Part shown: piece by piece, positions 41,492 to 49,884 of the stretch
Layout: every line of letters begins with the position of its first letter
Position numbering within the stretch: position 1 is the stretch's first letter
DNA from: Gamsiella multidivaricata
Taxonomy: Eukaryota; Mortierellomycota; Mortierellomycetes; Mortierellales; Mortierellaceae
Reading direction: 5' to 3'
DNA: 49,884 nt
Assembly (NCBI RefSeq): GCF_025024155.1
Contig: NW_026251851.1
Span: 1-49,884 of the forward strand
The notes under the pieces: model-generated
Databases searched by the model: none
Told to the model about the DNA's origin: nothing
The model's input: the letters and a program-made list of their open reading frames with translations, nothing else
Made by a program: the position numbers and the translations under genes

Positions 41492-44289
41492 ACCTGTATA
41501 TTTTTACTAGTCGACCTTCAATGCATACTTTCCCTGGAACCCCTGTTATTTTGCGTGAGGACGAAGTAAGCTCAATAATTGCATCTACTCTAAGGTAACG
41601 TTAACAGCCGTGCATCGAATGTCGTTCCTAGGTCCTTCTTTTTATGTCGTTTCAGCCTCTCTGATATGAAAACATTCTCCCCAAAAAAAAAAATAGCTGC
41701 AGGGATTATCTTGGTATGGTGTCGACTATGCTCAACAGAGATAGCGATGGTAGCGATGCTGAAGAGAGGGAACCATCACCACCACCACTGCCGAAAAAAG
41801 ATTACCGAATGGAGGGCTTTCTCAACCCAACGCGCACACCACTAAAGACTTCACGATCAGATGGCAGCGTGACCCTTCTCGGACGGAAATGCGGCATCAA
41901 CGAGAGCAATGGCAGTACAGTGGTTAGCAGCTCTCTCGACAACCGAAGTGGCTCTAGTCGGATGAGTGGATGCAACGTCGGTGATGATGAAGAGGAGGAC
42001 GAGGAGGAGGACGCGTTTCTTGTGGTGGATGGATACCAGACCAGTGTCAAACTCTTGCAGATTTCAAAGGTCGATTTTGCAAGTCTTATCCCCAATGGCA
42101 CCATGTCTCCACGGAGCACCATCGGAATTCATTTCGGAAGTGGCCGGCATGGCAAAAATTCGACCTTGGGTTTGAACACTGCGGACAGAAGGACCGATGC
42201 ATCTGAGAAGCGACCCTTCAGTATGATGTCTCTTCCTAATTCGACGCCGGCACTAGTTGCATCGCCGCTATCGACGCCTTCGGAGAAGGCCTCAGCCAAC
42301 TCGTTCTTTGTTTCGCCACCCGAGAGTCGCTCAACAACCCCAACCTCAGGAGGAAAGTCAAAGCACACGTTCGGTTATCAATCCCTCACATCTGGACTGA
42401 GTGGTACAATGAAGGGCTTAAGTCTTAACTCTTTATCGGAGAAGATTGGTAATGGGTTTTCGAGCTACAATTCTTCCAGTGTTTCTGCCGAGAAGGTAGA
42501 GAAGGAGCTGCTCATATCAGACACTACCGATGGTGGCAGCAAAGAGACGCCATCACCGGAAAGAGACATAAACTCAAGCATTGGAAACCCTCATATCAAG
42601 GCTCGTAAGTATTTGATTTTTGGTGCTGTATTATGCGCCAAAATATTTCTTTTTCAGAAACGCTGACATAGTCTTTTGTTTGCTATAGGATTCTCTCATG
42701 GAAAGACATCATTCTCATGTACTGTCTACTATGCAGCAGAGTTTGACACGCTTCGTCGTCGATGCGGTATCCACCAGATCTATGTTGAGTCGCTCTCAAG
42801 ATGCACTAGCTGGAATGCTAACGGCGGCAAGAGCAAGAGCAGCTTCTACAAGTCAAAGGGTACTCGGTCATGCACTAGCTCTATATGTAGGTTGCAAGTG
42901 AAGCGTATAGAAACATACTTTAACAATAACTGTTCTTTCTTTTTTTGATAAAAACAGATGAACGCTTTGTTATCAAACAAATGATTTCCAGCTGGAACAT
43001 TGCTGAAAAGGACGAGCTGCTGAAGTTTGCACCAAAGTACTTTGATTACATGGAGAAGACCCACGAGGCGCCCACGGTTTTGGCAAAGATCTTTGGCTTT
43101 TACTCGCTGAAGATTAAGAATGGCGAATCGGGTCAGGTTGTGAAGATGGATGTTCTGGTCATGGAGCATCTTTTTTACAAACAAAAGATTACCCGAGTAA
43201 GGAACAGAGGAACTCACTGCTGCCGGTAGACAGGACGTTTTGCAATGAAATATGCAAGGATGATGAGGTTTACAGAAATTTGACGTTTTATTTAACATTT
43301 CTTTCTAGACCTTTGATCTGAAAGGCATTCAGGATCGACACGCAGGAAGCAAATCGAATGCTGGCGGTGGTGGATCAACGACGCTTTGGGATGGAGACTT
43401 TATTGAGGGCCGATACAGGGCCCTTTTGCTTCTGCATTCACACTCGAAAAAGATTATCCGGGCGTCTCTACTGAACGATACAGAATTTTTGGCTGCAGCC
43501 AATATCATGGACTACTCGCTGCTGGTTGGCGTGGATGACGAACGCAAAGAACTTGTTGTTGGCATTGTCGGTCAGTGTTACGGCATAGAGATTGCAAGAA
43601 ATGGTGCCATAGCAAGGGTAAAAGGAGCCTTAGATTCTCATCTTTGTGCTTTTGTTGCTGGCCTCGTGGGCACTAGATTTTATTGGAGCATACACATGGT
43701 ACAAAAGAATCGAGTCCAAGGGTAAGACGACACTCCGGGGCGCGAAAGATAATGTCACGGTCCTCCCTCCACAGCAGTACAAGACACGGTTCAGAGAAGC
43801 GATGGAGCGATACTTCCTGTCTGTACCAGGTAAAATGTCGATTTCCGATGTCTCCATCTCACTTACACTATTCAAGAGCCTGAATTTACGGCGTTGATTA
43901 CGCAATGCATTATTCAATAACCAACTATCTTTTGCTTATATATCGTGACACCTTTTCTAGATAAATGGTCAAAGACGGTCGTGGAGCAAGAGGAGGAAGC
44001 AAAGGAGGCCAACAGCAGTAATGGCACGGCTCCAATAACCATACATGAAGGATCAAATGAGAACCTCGGTGCGCCAGATTTGGAGCAGACTCTGAAGAAC
44101 AAGACTTCTGGATATCTGGAAAAAATGTCTAAGGCTATTTTGCCTTCCAAACCGGTAGACTCTATGGCCCCCTCTCGTATCCTTTTGGCGTCAACTGAAC
44201 AGGACTGCGACGACAAGAGAGTGGATGGGTCTGGAGAGACTGAAGCCCGTGTCCAGAAACTGCCACGAGTATTTCATCCACTTGACTAG
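38404..44289 (+). CDS. FAB1: FAB1/PIKfyve-type PI3P 5-kinase lacking FYVE
   Basis: Nine exons (38404-39319, 39441-41418, 41511-41594, 41703-42604, 42689-42859, 42958-43196, 43309-43570, 43677-43829, 43961-44289) join in phase to 1677 residues. After a low-complexity N-terminus come a reduced chaperonin-like part (NYSIRLVKNISS ... LGGTISLAAGLEDLPKAEKI, LELLVFALCSLHLEAYLM), the Cys-rich region (TCGHKRLEHISTYTHGEARI; AVWTRCKMCKAKTK; GPRPLCGHALNKDAIARCFF) and the short exon PGTPVILREDE with SSIIASTLRDYL. The kinase domain (about 1290-1570) follows: FSCTVYYAAEFDTLRRRCGI, DERFVIKQM, LVMEHLFY, TFDLKGIQDRHAG, IMDYSLLVGVDD and YKTRFREAMERYFLSVPDKW. It would make PI(3,5)P2 on endosome/vacuole membranes. 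No N-terminal FYVE or DEP domain is encoded, and the middle of the chaperonin domain is missing. Confidence 0.93.
41454..41487. repeat. Poly(A) tract in intron 2 of the FAB1-like gene
   Basis: About 34 consecutive A residues lie in a 92-bp intron, starting 35 bp after the donor and ending about 20 bp before the acceptor. It may be a homopolymer expansion or the remnant tail of a small retroposed sequence. Confidence 0.85.
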
Positions 44290-44820
44290 AGAGATCTATG
44301 TTATTCTAGATGTATTTCTATTCACTCTTGCGTACTTGCATATGTCCCTAGCGAAGTAACAATGTTCATGGCAACGATTACGGCGCAGTTTGCACATATT
44401 TGGTTCTGATGGCAATAGTTTGCTCCGCAAGCATACAGTCGCCAGATTCGATTCCAGAATGTCCGGATGGTCAATCCCCTATCACCGCAGTGCGCCGACA
44501 AAGAACTCATCATTAGTTATCTAACATCGGAACACCTTTTGTTTTTTTGTTTTTAATGAGGAAAATGCAACTATATTTACAATGAATAAAGAGGTCCGTC
44601 TAAACTGCACTATCGTCTTGAAAGTGTAGACATTGAGAATAGCGGGGGAAGAGAGGGGAGGGCTACAAGTACAAAACGAACGCGAATCCACGGTGAAAGA
44701 AAAACGTGATCGGTATGAAGGGGAAGAAGAGAGACGCGACAATGATAAATCATATTGTGACGGAATGAGGTGATTATTAGATTATCGTATCGCGCCTTGA
44801 GTACCCATCATCGCCGATTT
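44290..44820. other. Convergent 3' region between FAB1-like gene and MET16
   Basis: Both neighbouring genes end here. AATAAA-type signals occur (near 44584 on the plus strand). No gene is seen. Confidence 0.5.
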
Positions 44821-45810
44821 TTATGCGACCTCGACGACCTGCTGAGGTTGCTGTTCTTGTTGGCGCTGCTGGATCGCCTGCTGCGCTGCAAGCAGAGCCT
44901 GCTTCTTCTTTTGGGTTGCCTGGAACTCAGCCCTCATCTTAAAATAGTCGACATGGAGTCCGCACTCGGTCTTCTGTTTGCCCTCCCAACGGCCAGAACG
45001 CTCGTCATCTGGATTCGAGGCAGGCTTGGTCGAGTGCCAGTCGCCAATGGAGCGATAACCCTGGTCAAGAAGAGCATTAAATGGGACTTGGTAGGCGCGG
45101 AGATAAGTCCAGACCTGCTGGAAAGACCAAGTCGCTAAGGGATTCAGCTTAAGAAGACCGGTGCCTGGCTCTACCTCAAGAATATCAAGTTGAGAGCGGT
45201 CACCCTTTTGAGAACGACGGCGACCGGAGATCACAGCCTGGGCGCCCAACTCTTGATAGGCGCGGCGGCCGGGCTCAACCTTGACGAGGTAATCATAGGA
45301 GACTTCATCCATCTCCCAGAGCTGTTTACCATGCAGATGCTCGAAATCCTCGGCCGTCTCGCAGTCTTGGGGCTTGTAGACCTTGAGAGGGATGTTGTAG
45401 TGATCTTGGACACGCTGGGCCAAATCGAGGGTCTCTTGGAAGTGGTAGAGGGTATCGATGAAGATCAAGGGAACAGGGTGGCGACGAGTGTTGTAGCCAG
45501 ACTTTTTGAAGCGGCTAAGGCTACCATCCTCATCATCGTCCTCCGAGGCCGAAGACGAGGCTGGCGTGGGGTGGACATTGGCGGCGGCCTGCTGATCGAT
45601 ATGGATGCGATTGATCATGTCGAGGATAACGAGGCCGGTAGGACCGAAGGCAGTGGTCTGGATAAGGCCAGGGAGGGATATCATGGCCCATTCGATGATC
45701 TTTTCTGGCGACAGTTTCTCGAGTTTGGCATTGATAAACTTGAGGTGGGCGGGGGTGAATGTTGCAGAAAGAGCGAATGTCTGCTTGCTATTGACTGTTG
45801 ACTCTGGCAT
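44821..45810 (-). CDS. MET16: Phosphoadenylyl-sulfate (PAPS) reductase
   Basis: A single exon encodes 329 residues. It has the adenine nucleotide alpha-hydrolase-like fold with IIEWAMISLPGLIQTTAFGP near the start, then VPLIFIDTLYHFQETLDLAQ, VISGRRRSQKGDRSQLDILE, KLNPLATWSFQQVWTYLRAY, YRSIGDWHSTKP and the active-site KTECGLH with Cys283. A Gln-rich tail (AAQQAIQQRQQEQQPQQ) follows. A Ser/Asp-rich insert (about 45,510-45,570) is lineage-specific. The enzyme reduces PAPS to sulfite with thioredoxin in assimilatory sulfate reduction toward cysteine and methionine. The in-frame upstream codons (to 46074) look like leader sequence: they are hydrophobic and lack homology. The ATG at 45810 gives the expected MPESTVNSKQTFALS start. 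Confidence 0.95.
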   Translation of the reverse strand: MPESTVNSKQTFALSATFTPAHLKFINAKLEKLSPEKIIEWAMISLPGLIQTTAFGPTGLVILDMINRIHIDQQAAANVHPTPASSSASEDDDEDGSLSRFKKSGYNTRRHPVPLIFIDTLYHFQETLDLAQRVQDHYNIPLKVYKPQDCETAEDFEHLHGKQLWEMDEVSYDYLVKVEPGRRAYQELGAQAVISGRRRSQKGDRSQLDILEVEPGTGLLKLNPLATWSFQQVWTYLRAYQVPFNALLDQGYRSIGDWHSTKPASNPDDERSGRWEGKQKTECGLHVDYFKMRAEFQATQKKKQALLAAQQAIQQRQQEQQPQQVVEVA

Positions 45811-46587
45811 GTCGGAAGAGTATATATCTGTGATCGAGTGTGTGAGGAGTGTGAGGAGTGTGTGTGACGGAGGAGTGAGAATGAAAGAGTAGAGTCTGCA
45901 GGAGGGCGTGAGGAAGATCGCAGGAACGAGAGAATTGGATTGGAGAGATAAACTATGAAGGTGAGTTTGGAAGAGTAATGAAGGAAAAAAGAAAAGGAAG
46001 GAGAAAAGAAGAAGGAACGACGGAGTTCCGGCGATGTTATATAGATTGGATGCAAGGGGCAACCAGATGCGCAATGGCAGCCACGTACCCCGATCTATGT
46101 TCTTTGGCGATAACGAACAAAGAACAGCTCGTCAAGTTGAATTGAGTTGCGTTGACCATGACAAATACACTGAGATATCTTGGTTCATGCGCATTTCTAA
46201 GCGGCAGTCATCATAGCGTGCATCCTTTTCTTTTGTGGGGGCAACAGCTCTCTGCAAAACAGCACAATTGCATCCTTCCATGGCTTCCTTATCCATCCCA
46301 CGATCTACCTAAGCGCAAAGTGTGAGAAGTGTAACGAAGTGGACACGAACCATCCAAGGAGTAACAGTGCCCTTTGTCTGCGTGGTTGAACATGCCACAT
46401 AGTCTATCGCCATATTGCGTCTTTCTCCAACGCGATGGTATCATCATCTTTCTTTTCGCTGCCAGCGAATCAAATTGCGCGGAGCGTCGCCTACGAAACT
46501 AAAAGTTCTTTTTAATCTAGAGAGGCAGTCACAGTTCTGCGCGTGTTGCGAAGCACAGAAAAAAAGTTCGGGCGAATTAAAATTTAA
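45811..46587. promoter_or_regulatory. MET16 upstream region
   Basis: A purine-rich stretch (GGAAAAAAGAAAAGGAAGGAG, about 45982-46012) and GAGTGTGTGAGGAGTGTGAG repeats near 45836-45865 lie upstream of the start. No clear CACGTG site for a Cbf1/Met4-type control was found; CCACGTACC occurs at about 46080. No gene is seen. Confidence 0.4.
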
Positions 46588-46659
46588 TTCCCAGTCCGGG
46601 GATCGAACCCGGGCCTTGTCGGTGAGAGCGACAAATCCTGACCACTGGACCAACTAGGA
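46588..46659 (-). tRNA. tRNA-Glu (anticodon CTC)
   Basis: The 72-nt minus-strand sequence folds as a cloverleaf. The acceptor stem TCCTAGT/ACTGGGA has one G-T pair, followed by discriminator A. The D-arm contains GTCCAGTGGTCAGGA, the anticodon stem is TGTCG/CGACA with loop CTCTCAC (anticodon CTC), and the T-arm is CCGGG-TTCGATC-CCCGG. The internal promoter boxes (A box in the D-arm, GGTTCGATCC B box) are intact. A run of T's follows about 20 nt downstream as the Pol III terminator. There is no intron. Confidence 0.97.
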
Positions 46660-46770
46660 AATAGTTGCATATCACATTGAGATTTAATACTACATATTGC
46701 TAACTTTATGAATTGTTATTTCCTCTCAGAGATCCTTTATTTCCTACCAGCCTTTCCCTCTCCTGCTCCC

Positions 46771-46789
46771 AGTAGTGAGTCCGAGGAAT
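46771..46789 (+). repeat. Target-site duplication, left
   Basis: The 19-bp AGTAGTGAGTCCGAGGAAT is repeated exactly at 49587-49605, flanking the LINE insertion. Confidence 0.95.
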
Positions 46790-49358
46790 GCAGGCGATCG
46801 TGCACGGGGGCGATTATGTCCAGGAAGCTACTGCACAATGGATTGATGAGCTACTGGAGGAATTACCATCCGATCTGGAAGAGCCACAGGCGCCAAATGG
46901 CTTGGACGAAGATGAGCAGCCCGCCGCTGTGCATCCAGCACCAGTTGACAATTTAGACAGGGCGGTATTACGTCTACCTGTAGGGAATACTGCGACTGCC
47001 GACGATGACAGCGTGCCCGACGAAGCTGCGAGTGAGGAGGAAAGGTCCGAAGGCGGAGGAGATAACAATGCAGAACAACCGATGGATCAACCACCACTGG
47101 AGGAAGACAATGGAGAGCAGAACAACGGTTTGCTGTCGTCTCAGGACATTCTCAACTTGGATCCGGAAACTGCGCTCTTCACACCGCGAGTCCAAGAGAC
47201 GCTCAGCCAGCGTAGCGTAAGGAAGCAGGAATACATTCGACGTGCTATGGTAAAAATGACAGGCAATCGACTGCGTGATCAAGACGACTTGGACCGTGCT
47301 TTCGACAGAGAAGAGCACAGACTCGATCAACAATGGATTAAACAGAAGCGGGCACAACTGAAAGTAGTACAGAGGCACCTTCGGCAACAAATGCAGCAGG
47401 CAGAACAGCAAACACGGGAACAACAGCGACAATTGGAAGAGGAGCGGCGGCGGGCAGAACAGCAAGAGAGTGACCGACAGCGGCAGCTGGAAGAGGAGCG
47501 GCAGCAGGAGAAGCAACAGCAGGAGGAGCAACGACGCCTGCGGGACATCGAGAGACGGGCTCGATACAGAGAAGAACGACGAAGACGACGCCATTTATAT
47601 CGTAGATATATGAATGTGGATGCAGAGGCGTGTATAGACCACTTGCATGAGGATGCGCACAAGGCGGTGGACAATATGACGACACCTGTTCGCCAACCAT
47701 TGCCGGCAGTATCAGATGAAATTGAGCGAGATTTACTGGGATTGGCGCTCCAGGTACCAACAATCCAGCAAATTCGGACAGCTAGGAGACGTTTGCAAAC
47801 ACATCGAAGGCTTCACTTCTGCTCGGATGGGTCAGTGATTCACAACGGCACAGAGCAGGTCAGTGCAGCATTCGGAGTTGTCGTTTCTGTGGATGGTGGT
47901 CCCTACACAACGGCGTTCAGTGGACGGGTCGGGGGATACGCGTCGTCAACAATTGCAGAGATGTGTGGGCTCTTGGCAACAATTCTTATCAGCCCAAGGG
48001 AAGAGAACGTCGACATCTACATCGACAATCTCACAGTCGTCAACAATTTCAAGGAGTTGGTGCAGCAGCGGGATTCAGCAACAGCAAGGCAGCGTTTGAG
48101 ATCTGCAGATGCACAGTGGTGGGCGATGGTGCATTATGCCTTCTTGCAACAAGGACAAGGTATATCTGTGCATTGGGTACGAGGACATGCTGGACACCGT
48201 GGCAACGAGGCTGCAGACACTGTTGCCAAGGCAGCACATGGGATCGATACAGGACTATGGAGGCTAGACGCAACGCAGCACCATGATTTGAAATGCCACG
48301 CACAGTTTGCAACACACAGTGCAGACCTGGACTTGAGGAGGATACTGAAGTTGCAGTCCGCGGTACGGCACCATTATCAGTGGACATTGCAGCATCGAAC
48401 GAGGACCTACATCAAGGATTGGCGGTCGGTAGCATGGGCGCCCACGCTACGGATCTTACACGATAACAACCCACCAAAGCGCTTATACACCAGCCTGGAA
48501 GACTGTCGTTTACGTTCGCACAGGATCAAGAAGCTGCATGGAGATTTGCCGACATTGCAGGCGATGAAGAAACGACATCCAGATACCTACCAAACGGACA
48601 TATGTCGTAGGTGTGAGAGGGAACCAGAGACGAACGATCATCTTTGGCGTTGTTCAGCTACCTTGTGCGACCAGCGACAAGAGTGGAGGGACGCGGTGGA
48701 GGAAGTGGAGTTGAATGGATATCGTGCATGGAGACAGGCAGTGCGAAAATGGGAACAGGAGAGAGAGGAGGCCGAACGGAAGGACAAGCCCTTCACTGCG
48801 ACTTGTCCCAACTTCTCGGCAACAGGAACGAAGGCTATCTGGGAGTCAATGCAGTGGATTCAGGGGACGGCGGAAAGGCGAGGGACATATCGGGTTGCGG
48901 AAGAAGAGGAGCCGGAGAGTGAGGCAGATTGGGAGGTCAAGGACTTATACCGAGGTTTGGTGCCAACGGGACTCATTGAGACCTGGAAGCAGCTATTTAC
49001 CACCACCAAGTGGATTGCGACGATCATGGTGACAAAGTTCGTGAGCAGGATCGAAGAGTTTGGCAGGACCAAGATATGGAACAAACGATGCGAGGACACT
49101 GTCGCCTGGGAAAAGTCAGTTGGAATCACCTTCATGAGCAAACGCGCCGGAGGACGCAACGGTGATCGGGGACACCAACGTAGTGTTGGTGATTTCTCTG
49201 ATTTGAAAGGGAGACGGTTACTTGCAACGGAGATCCAGGAAGGTAGACGGACCGCGGATTATAGGGTGCTACAGCATTGCTTGGGGCGAGGGAAGTTGGA
49301 CATAATGGAGGGGTTATTCGGTTTAAAAACAACTTTATTAACATTGGATCTGGATTAG
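46788..49358 (+). CDS. LINE-derived protein: coiled coil, RNase H, zinc knuckle
   Basis: The 856-codon frame is open. The N-terminal 150 residues are acidic (DELLEELPSDLEEP). Residues about 170-275 form an Arg/Gln/Glu-rich coiled coil. RNase H spans about 340-485 with all four acidic positions: Asp347 (FCSDGS), Glu391 (TIAEMCGLL), Asp413 (IYIDNL) and Asp477 (GHAGHRGNEAAD). LRSHRIKKLHGDLPTLQAMK precedes a CCHC-like knuckle (CRRCEREPETNDHLWRC). The rest is unassigned (ETWKQLFTTTKWIATIMVTK). The ATG straddles the insertion junction: A and T come from the target-site duplication and G from the element. The natural frame therefore probably began upstream and the start is accidental. In a full element this would be the C-terminal part of ORF2. 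Confidence 0.85.
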   Translation: MQAIVHGGDYVQEATAQWIDELLEELPSDLEEPQAPNGLDEDEQPAAVHPAPVDNLDRAVLRLPVGNTATADDDSVPDEAASEEERSEGGGDNNAEQPMDQPPLEEDNGEQNNGLLSSQDILNLDPETALFTPRVQETLSQRSVRKQEYIRRAMVKMTGNRLRDQDDLDRAFDREEHRLDQQWIKQKRAQLKVVQRHLRQQMQQAEQQTREQQRQLEEERRRAEQQESDRQRQLEEERQQEKQQQEEQRRLRDIERRARYREERRRRRHLYRRYMNVDAEACIDHLHEDAHKAVDNMTTPVRQPLPAVSDEIERDLLGLALQVPTIQQIRTARRRLQTHRRLHFCSDGSVIHNGTEQVSAAFGVVVSVDGGPYTTAFSGRVGGYASSTIAEMCGLLATILISPREENVDIYIDNLTVVNNFKELVQQRDSATARQRLRSADAQWWAMVHYAFLQQGQGISVHWVRGHAGHRGNEAADTVAKAAHGIDTGLWRLDATQHHDLKCHAQFATHSADLDLRRILKLQSAVRHHYQWTLQHRTRTYIKDWRSVAWAPTLRILHDNNPPKRLYTSLEDCRLRSHRIKKLHGDLPTLQAMKKRHPDTYQTDICRRCEREPETNDHLWRCSATLCDQRQEWRDAVEEVELNGYRAWRQAVRKWEQEREEAERKDKPFTATCPNFSATGTKAIWESMQWIQGTAERRGTYRVAEEEEPESEADWEVKDLYRGLVPTGLIETWKQLFTTTKWIATIMVTKFVSRIEEFGRTKIWNKRCEDTVAWEKSVGITFMSKRAGGRNGDRGHQRSVGDFSDLKGRRLLATEIQEGRRTADYRVLQHCLGRGKLDIMEGLFGLKTTLLTLDLD

Positions 49359-49544
49359 GAGACGTGTATCGCGCAACAGGTCACGCAGGAGTTAGGTTAG
49401 GCTAGCTATGCGACATGGGTTATGAATTTGACGCCTCAAGCCAACATAGTTGGTAGGGGATGCGGCTCTGCCGTGCATGGAAGGCATCTATGGCTTCAAG
49501 GCCTTTGCGGACCATGCGTCTTGTGCTCATGGGGATTTATGTTA

Positions 49545-49587
<43 letters not shown>
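46790..49587 (+). mobile_element. Young LINE-type insertion with poly(A) tail
   Basis: The element is bounded by a perfect 19-bp target-site duplication and ends in about 39 A residues (49549-49587) after TTTATGTTAATAAA. These are the marks of target-primed reverse transcription. The body contains one uninterrupted reading frame. Copy A at 17055-19617 is its near-identical, more decayed sister. No reverse transcriptase is encoded, so this is either a 5'-truncated copy or a non-autonomous element. It lies 131 bp upstream of the tRNA-Glu gene. Confidence 0.93.
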
Positions 49588-49590
<3 letters not shown>

Positions 49591-49605
49591 GTGAGTCCGA
49601 GGAAT
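49587..49605 (+). repeat. Target-site duplication, right
   Basis: This is an exact copy of 46771-46789, directly after the poly(A) tail. Its first A may belong to the tail, in which case the duplication is 18 bp. Confidence 0.95.
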
Positions 49606-49708
49606 CTTTCCTTCCTACCACGTTTGGGGGGCACATACATACACACACCGCACAATCCCTATCCACAAATCACTACCCCTACCAGTGCACCCAACCGTGC
49701 AACGCAAT

Positions 49709-49884
49709 ATGGCCATGACAGGTGGCATTGAGGCAGCTCTAAACCCTCACCAACGACCGACTGAGGTCGATAGCGGCATCATTGAGCATAAAAACAAAAA
49801 GCAACACGTAGACCTAGGTAATGGTGAGGGCAGCCATTCTATCATGGTCCCAGCCACATCTGGCAAGACACTTGTCCCGGACTC
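49709..49884 (+). CDS. Start of an unidentified gene, cut by the window edge
   Basis: ATG at 49709 opens a frame to the window end: MAMTGGIEAALNPHQRPTEV, then IIEHKNKKQHVDLGNGEG. No family was recognised. Without the LINE, it would start about 260 bp upstream of the tRNA-Glu gene, facing away from it. It could be the first open frame of another retrotransposon or a host gene. Confidence 0.35.
   Translation, partial: MAMTGGIEAALNPHQRPTEVDSGIIEHKNKKQHVDLGNGEGSHSIMVPATSGKTLVPD

Noticed and set aside
45811..46074. 88-residue N-terminal extension of MET16
   Set aside because: The extension is a low-complexity Leu/Phe/Ser/Thr stretch translated from a pyrimidine-rich leader. The family start matches the ATG at 45810.
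46974..47763. Minus-strand Leu- and Cys-rich open frames
   Set aside because: They are mirror images of the coiled-coil codons of the intact LINE frame, with no independent coding evidence.

Overview
The window is nuclear DNA of a filamentous fungus. The best guess is an early-diverging lineage of the Mortierella type (Mucoromycota sensu lato). This rests on compact, multi-intron fungal genes with GTAAGT/GTATGT donors and short introns, on SMC1, RPF1, DUS4, FAB1 and MET16 homologues, and on a transposon load of Helitrons, Tc1/mariner, chromodomain Ty3/gypsy, LINEs and Fanzor-like genes. The species assignment is inference; no rRNA is present.

Positions 1-10.5 kb are a transposon graveyard. 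A Helitron Rep/helicase gene on the minus strand is split by an intact Tc1/mariner element (923-2522, perfect 30-bp terminal repeats, TA duplication). A 5'-truncated chromodomain gypsy element (3112-5715) interrupts its upstream part. Next come an unidentified patch, a 202-bp LTR-like repeat, a probable retrocopy pseudogene with a poly(A) tail and a solo LTR inside it, a second Helitron tail, a 392-bp solo LTR and the C-terminal half of a Fanzor (eukaryotic TnpB-like) protein whose RuvC aspartates are replaced. A decayed LINE carrying a second copy of the 203-bp solo LTR, with a perfect GTCCT duplication, closes this block.

Positions 10.9-12.7 kb hold a four-exon serine beta-lactamase-like hydrolase. 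Positions 13.3-22 kb are a second repeat block. It includes a frameshifted gene with a FEN1/XPG-type nuclease domain followed by a region resembling the N-terminal part of Fanzor proteins, a Tc1 fragment, and two related LINE 3' halves lying head to head around a second copy of the 202-bp repeat.

Positions 22.6-46.7 kb are ordinary, gene-dense chromosome: SCP2-type sterol carrier protein (minus), SMC1 cohesin subunit (minus), RPF1 (plus, divergent from SMC1), a RING-CH membrane E3 ligase (plus), a Myb-like coiled-coil protein (plus), DUS4 tRNA dihydrouridine synthase (minus), a FYVE-less FAB1/PIKfyve-type lipid kinase (plus), MET16 PAPS reductase (minus) and tRNA-Glu(CTC) (minus). Exon coordinates were assembled by hand, and reading phase closes in every one of these gene models.

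Positions 46.8-49.6 kb are a young LINE-type insertion with a 19-bp target-site duplication, a poly(A) tail and an uninterrupted 856-codon frame (coiled coil, RNase H, zinc knuckle, no reverse transcriptase). The start of an unidentified gene runs off the right edge.

The most unusual signal is the pair of Fanzor-related loci, one of them apparently fused to a FEN1-like flap-nuclease domain. Both are degraded here, so they indicate a system present in this genome rather than a working copy.
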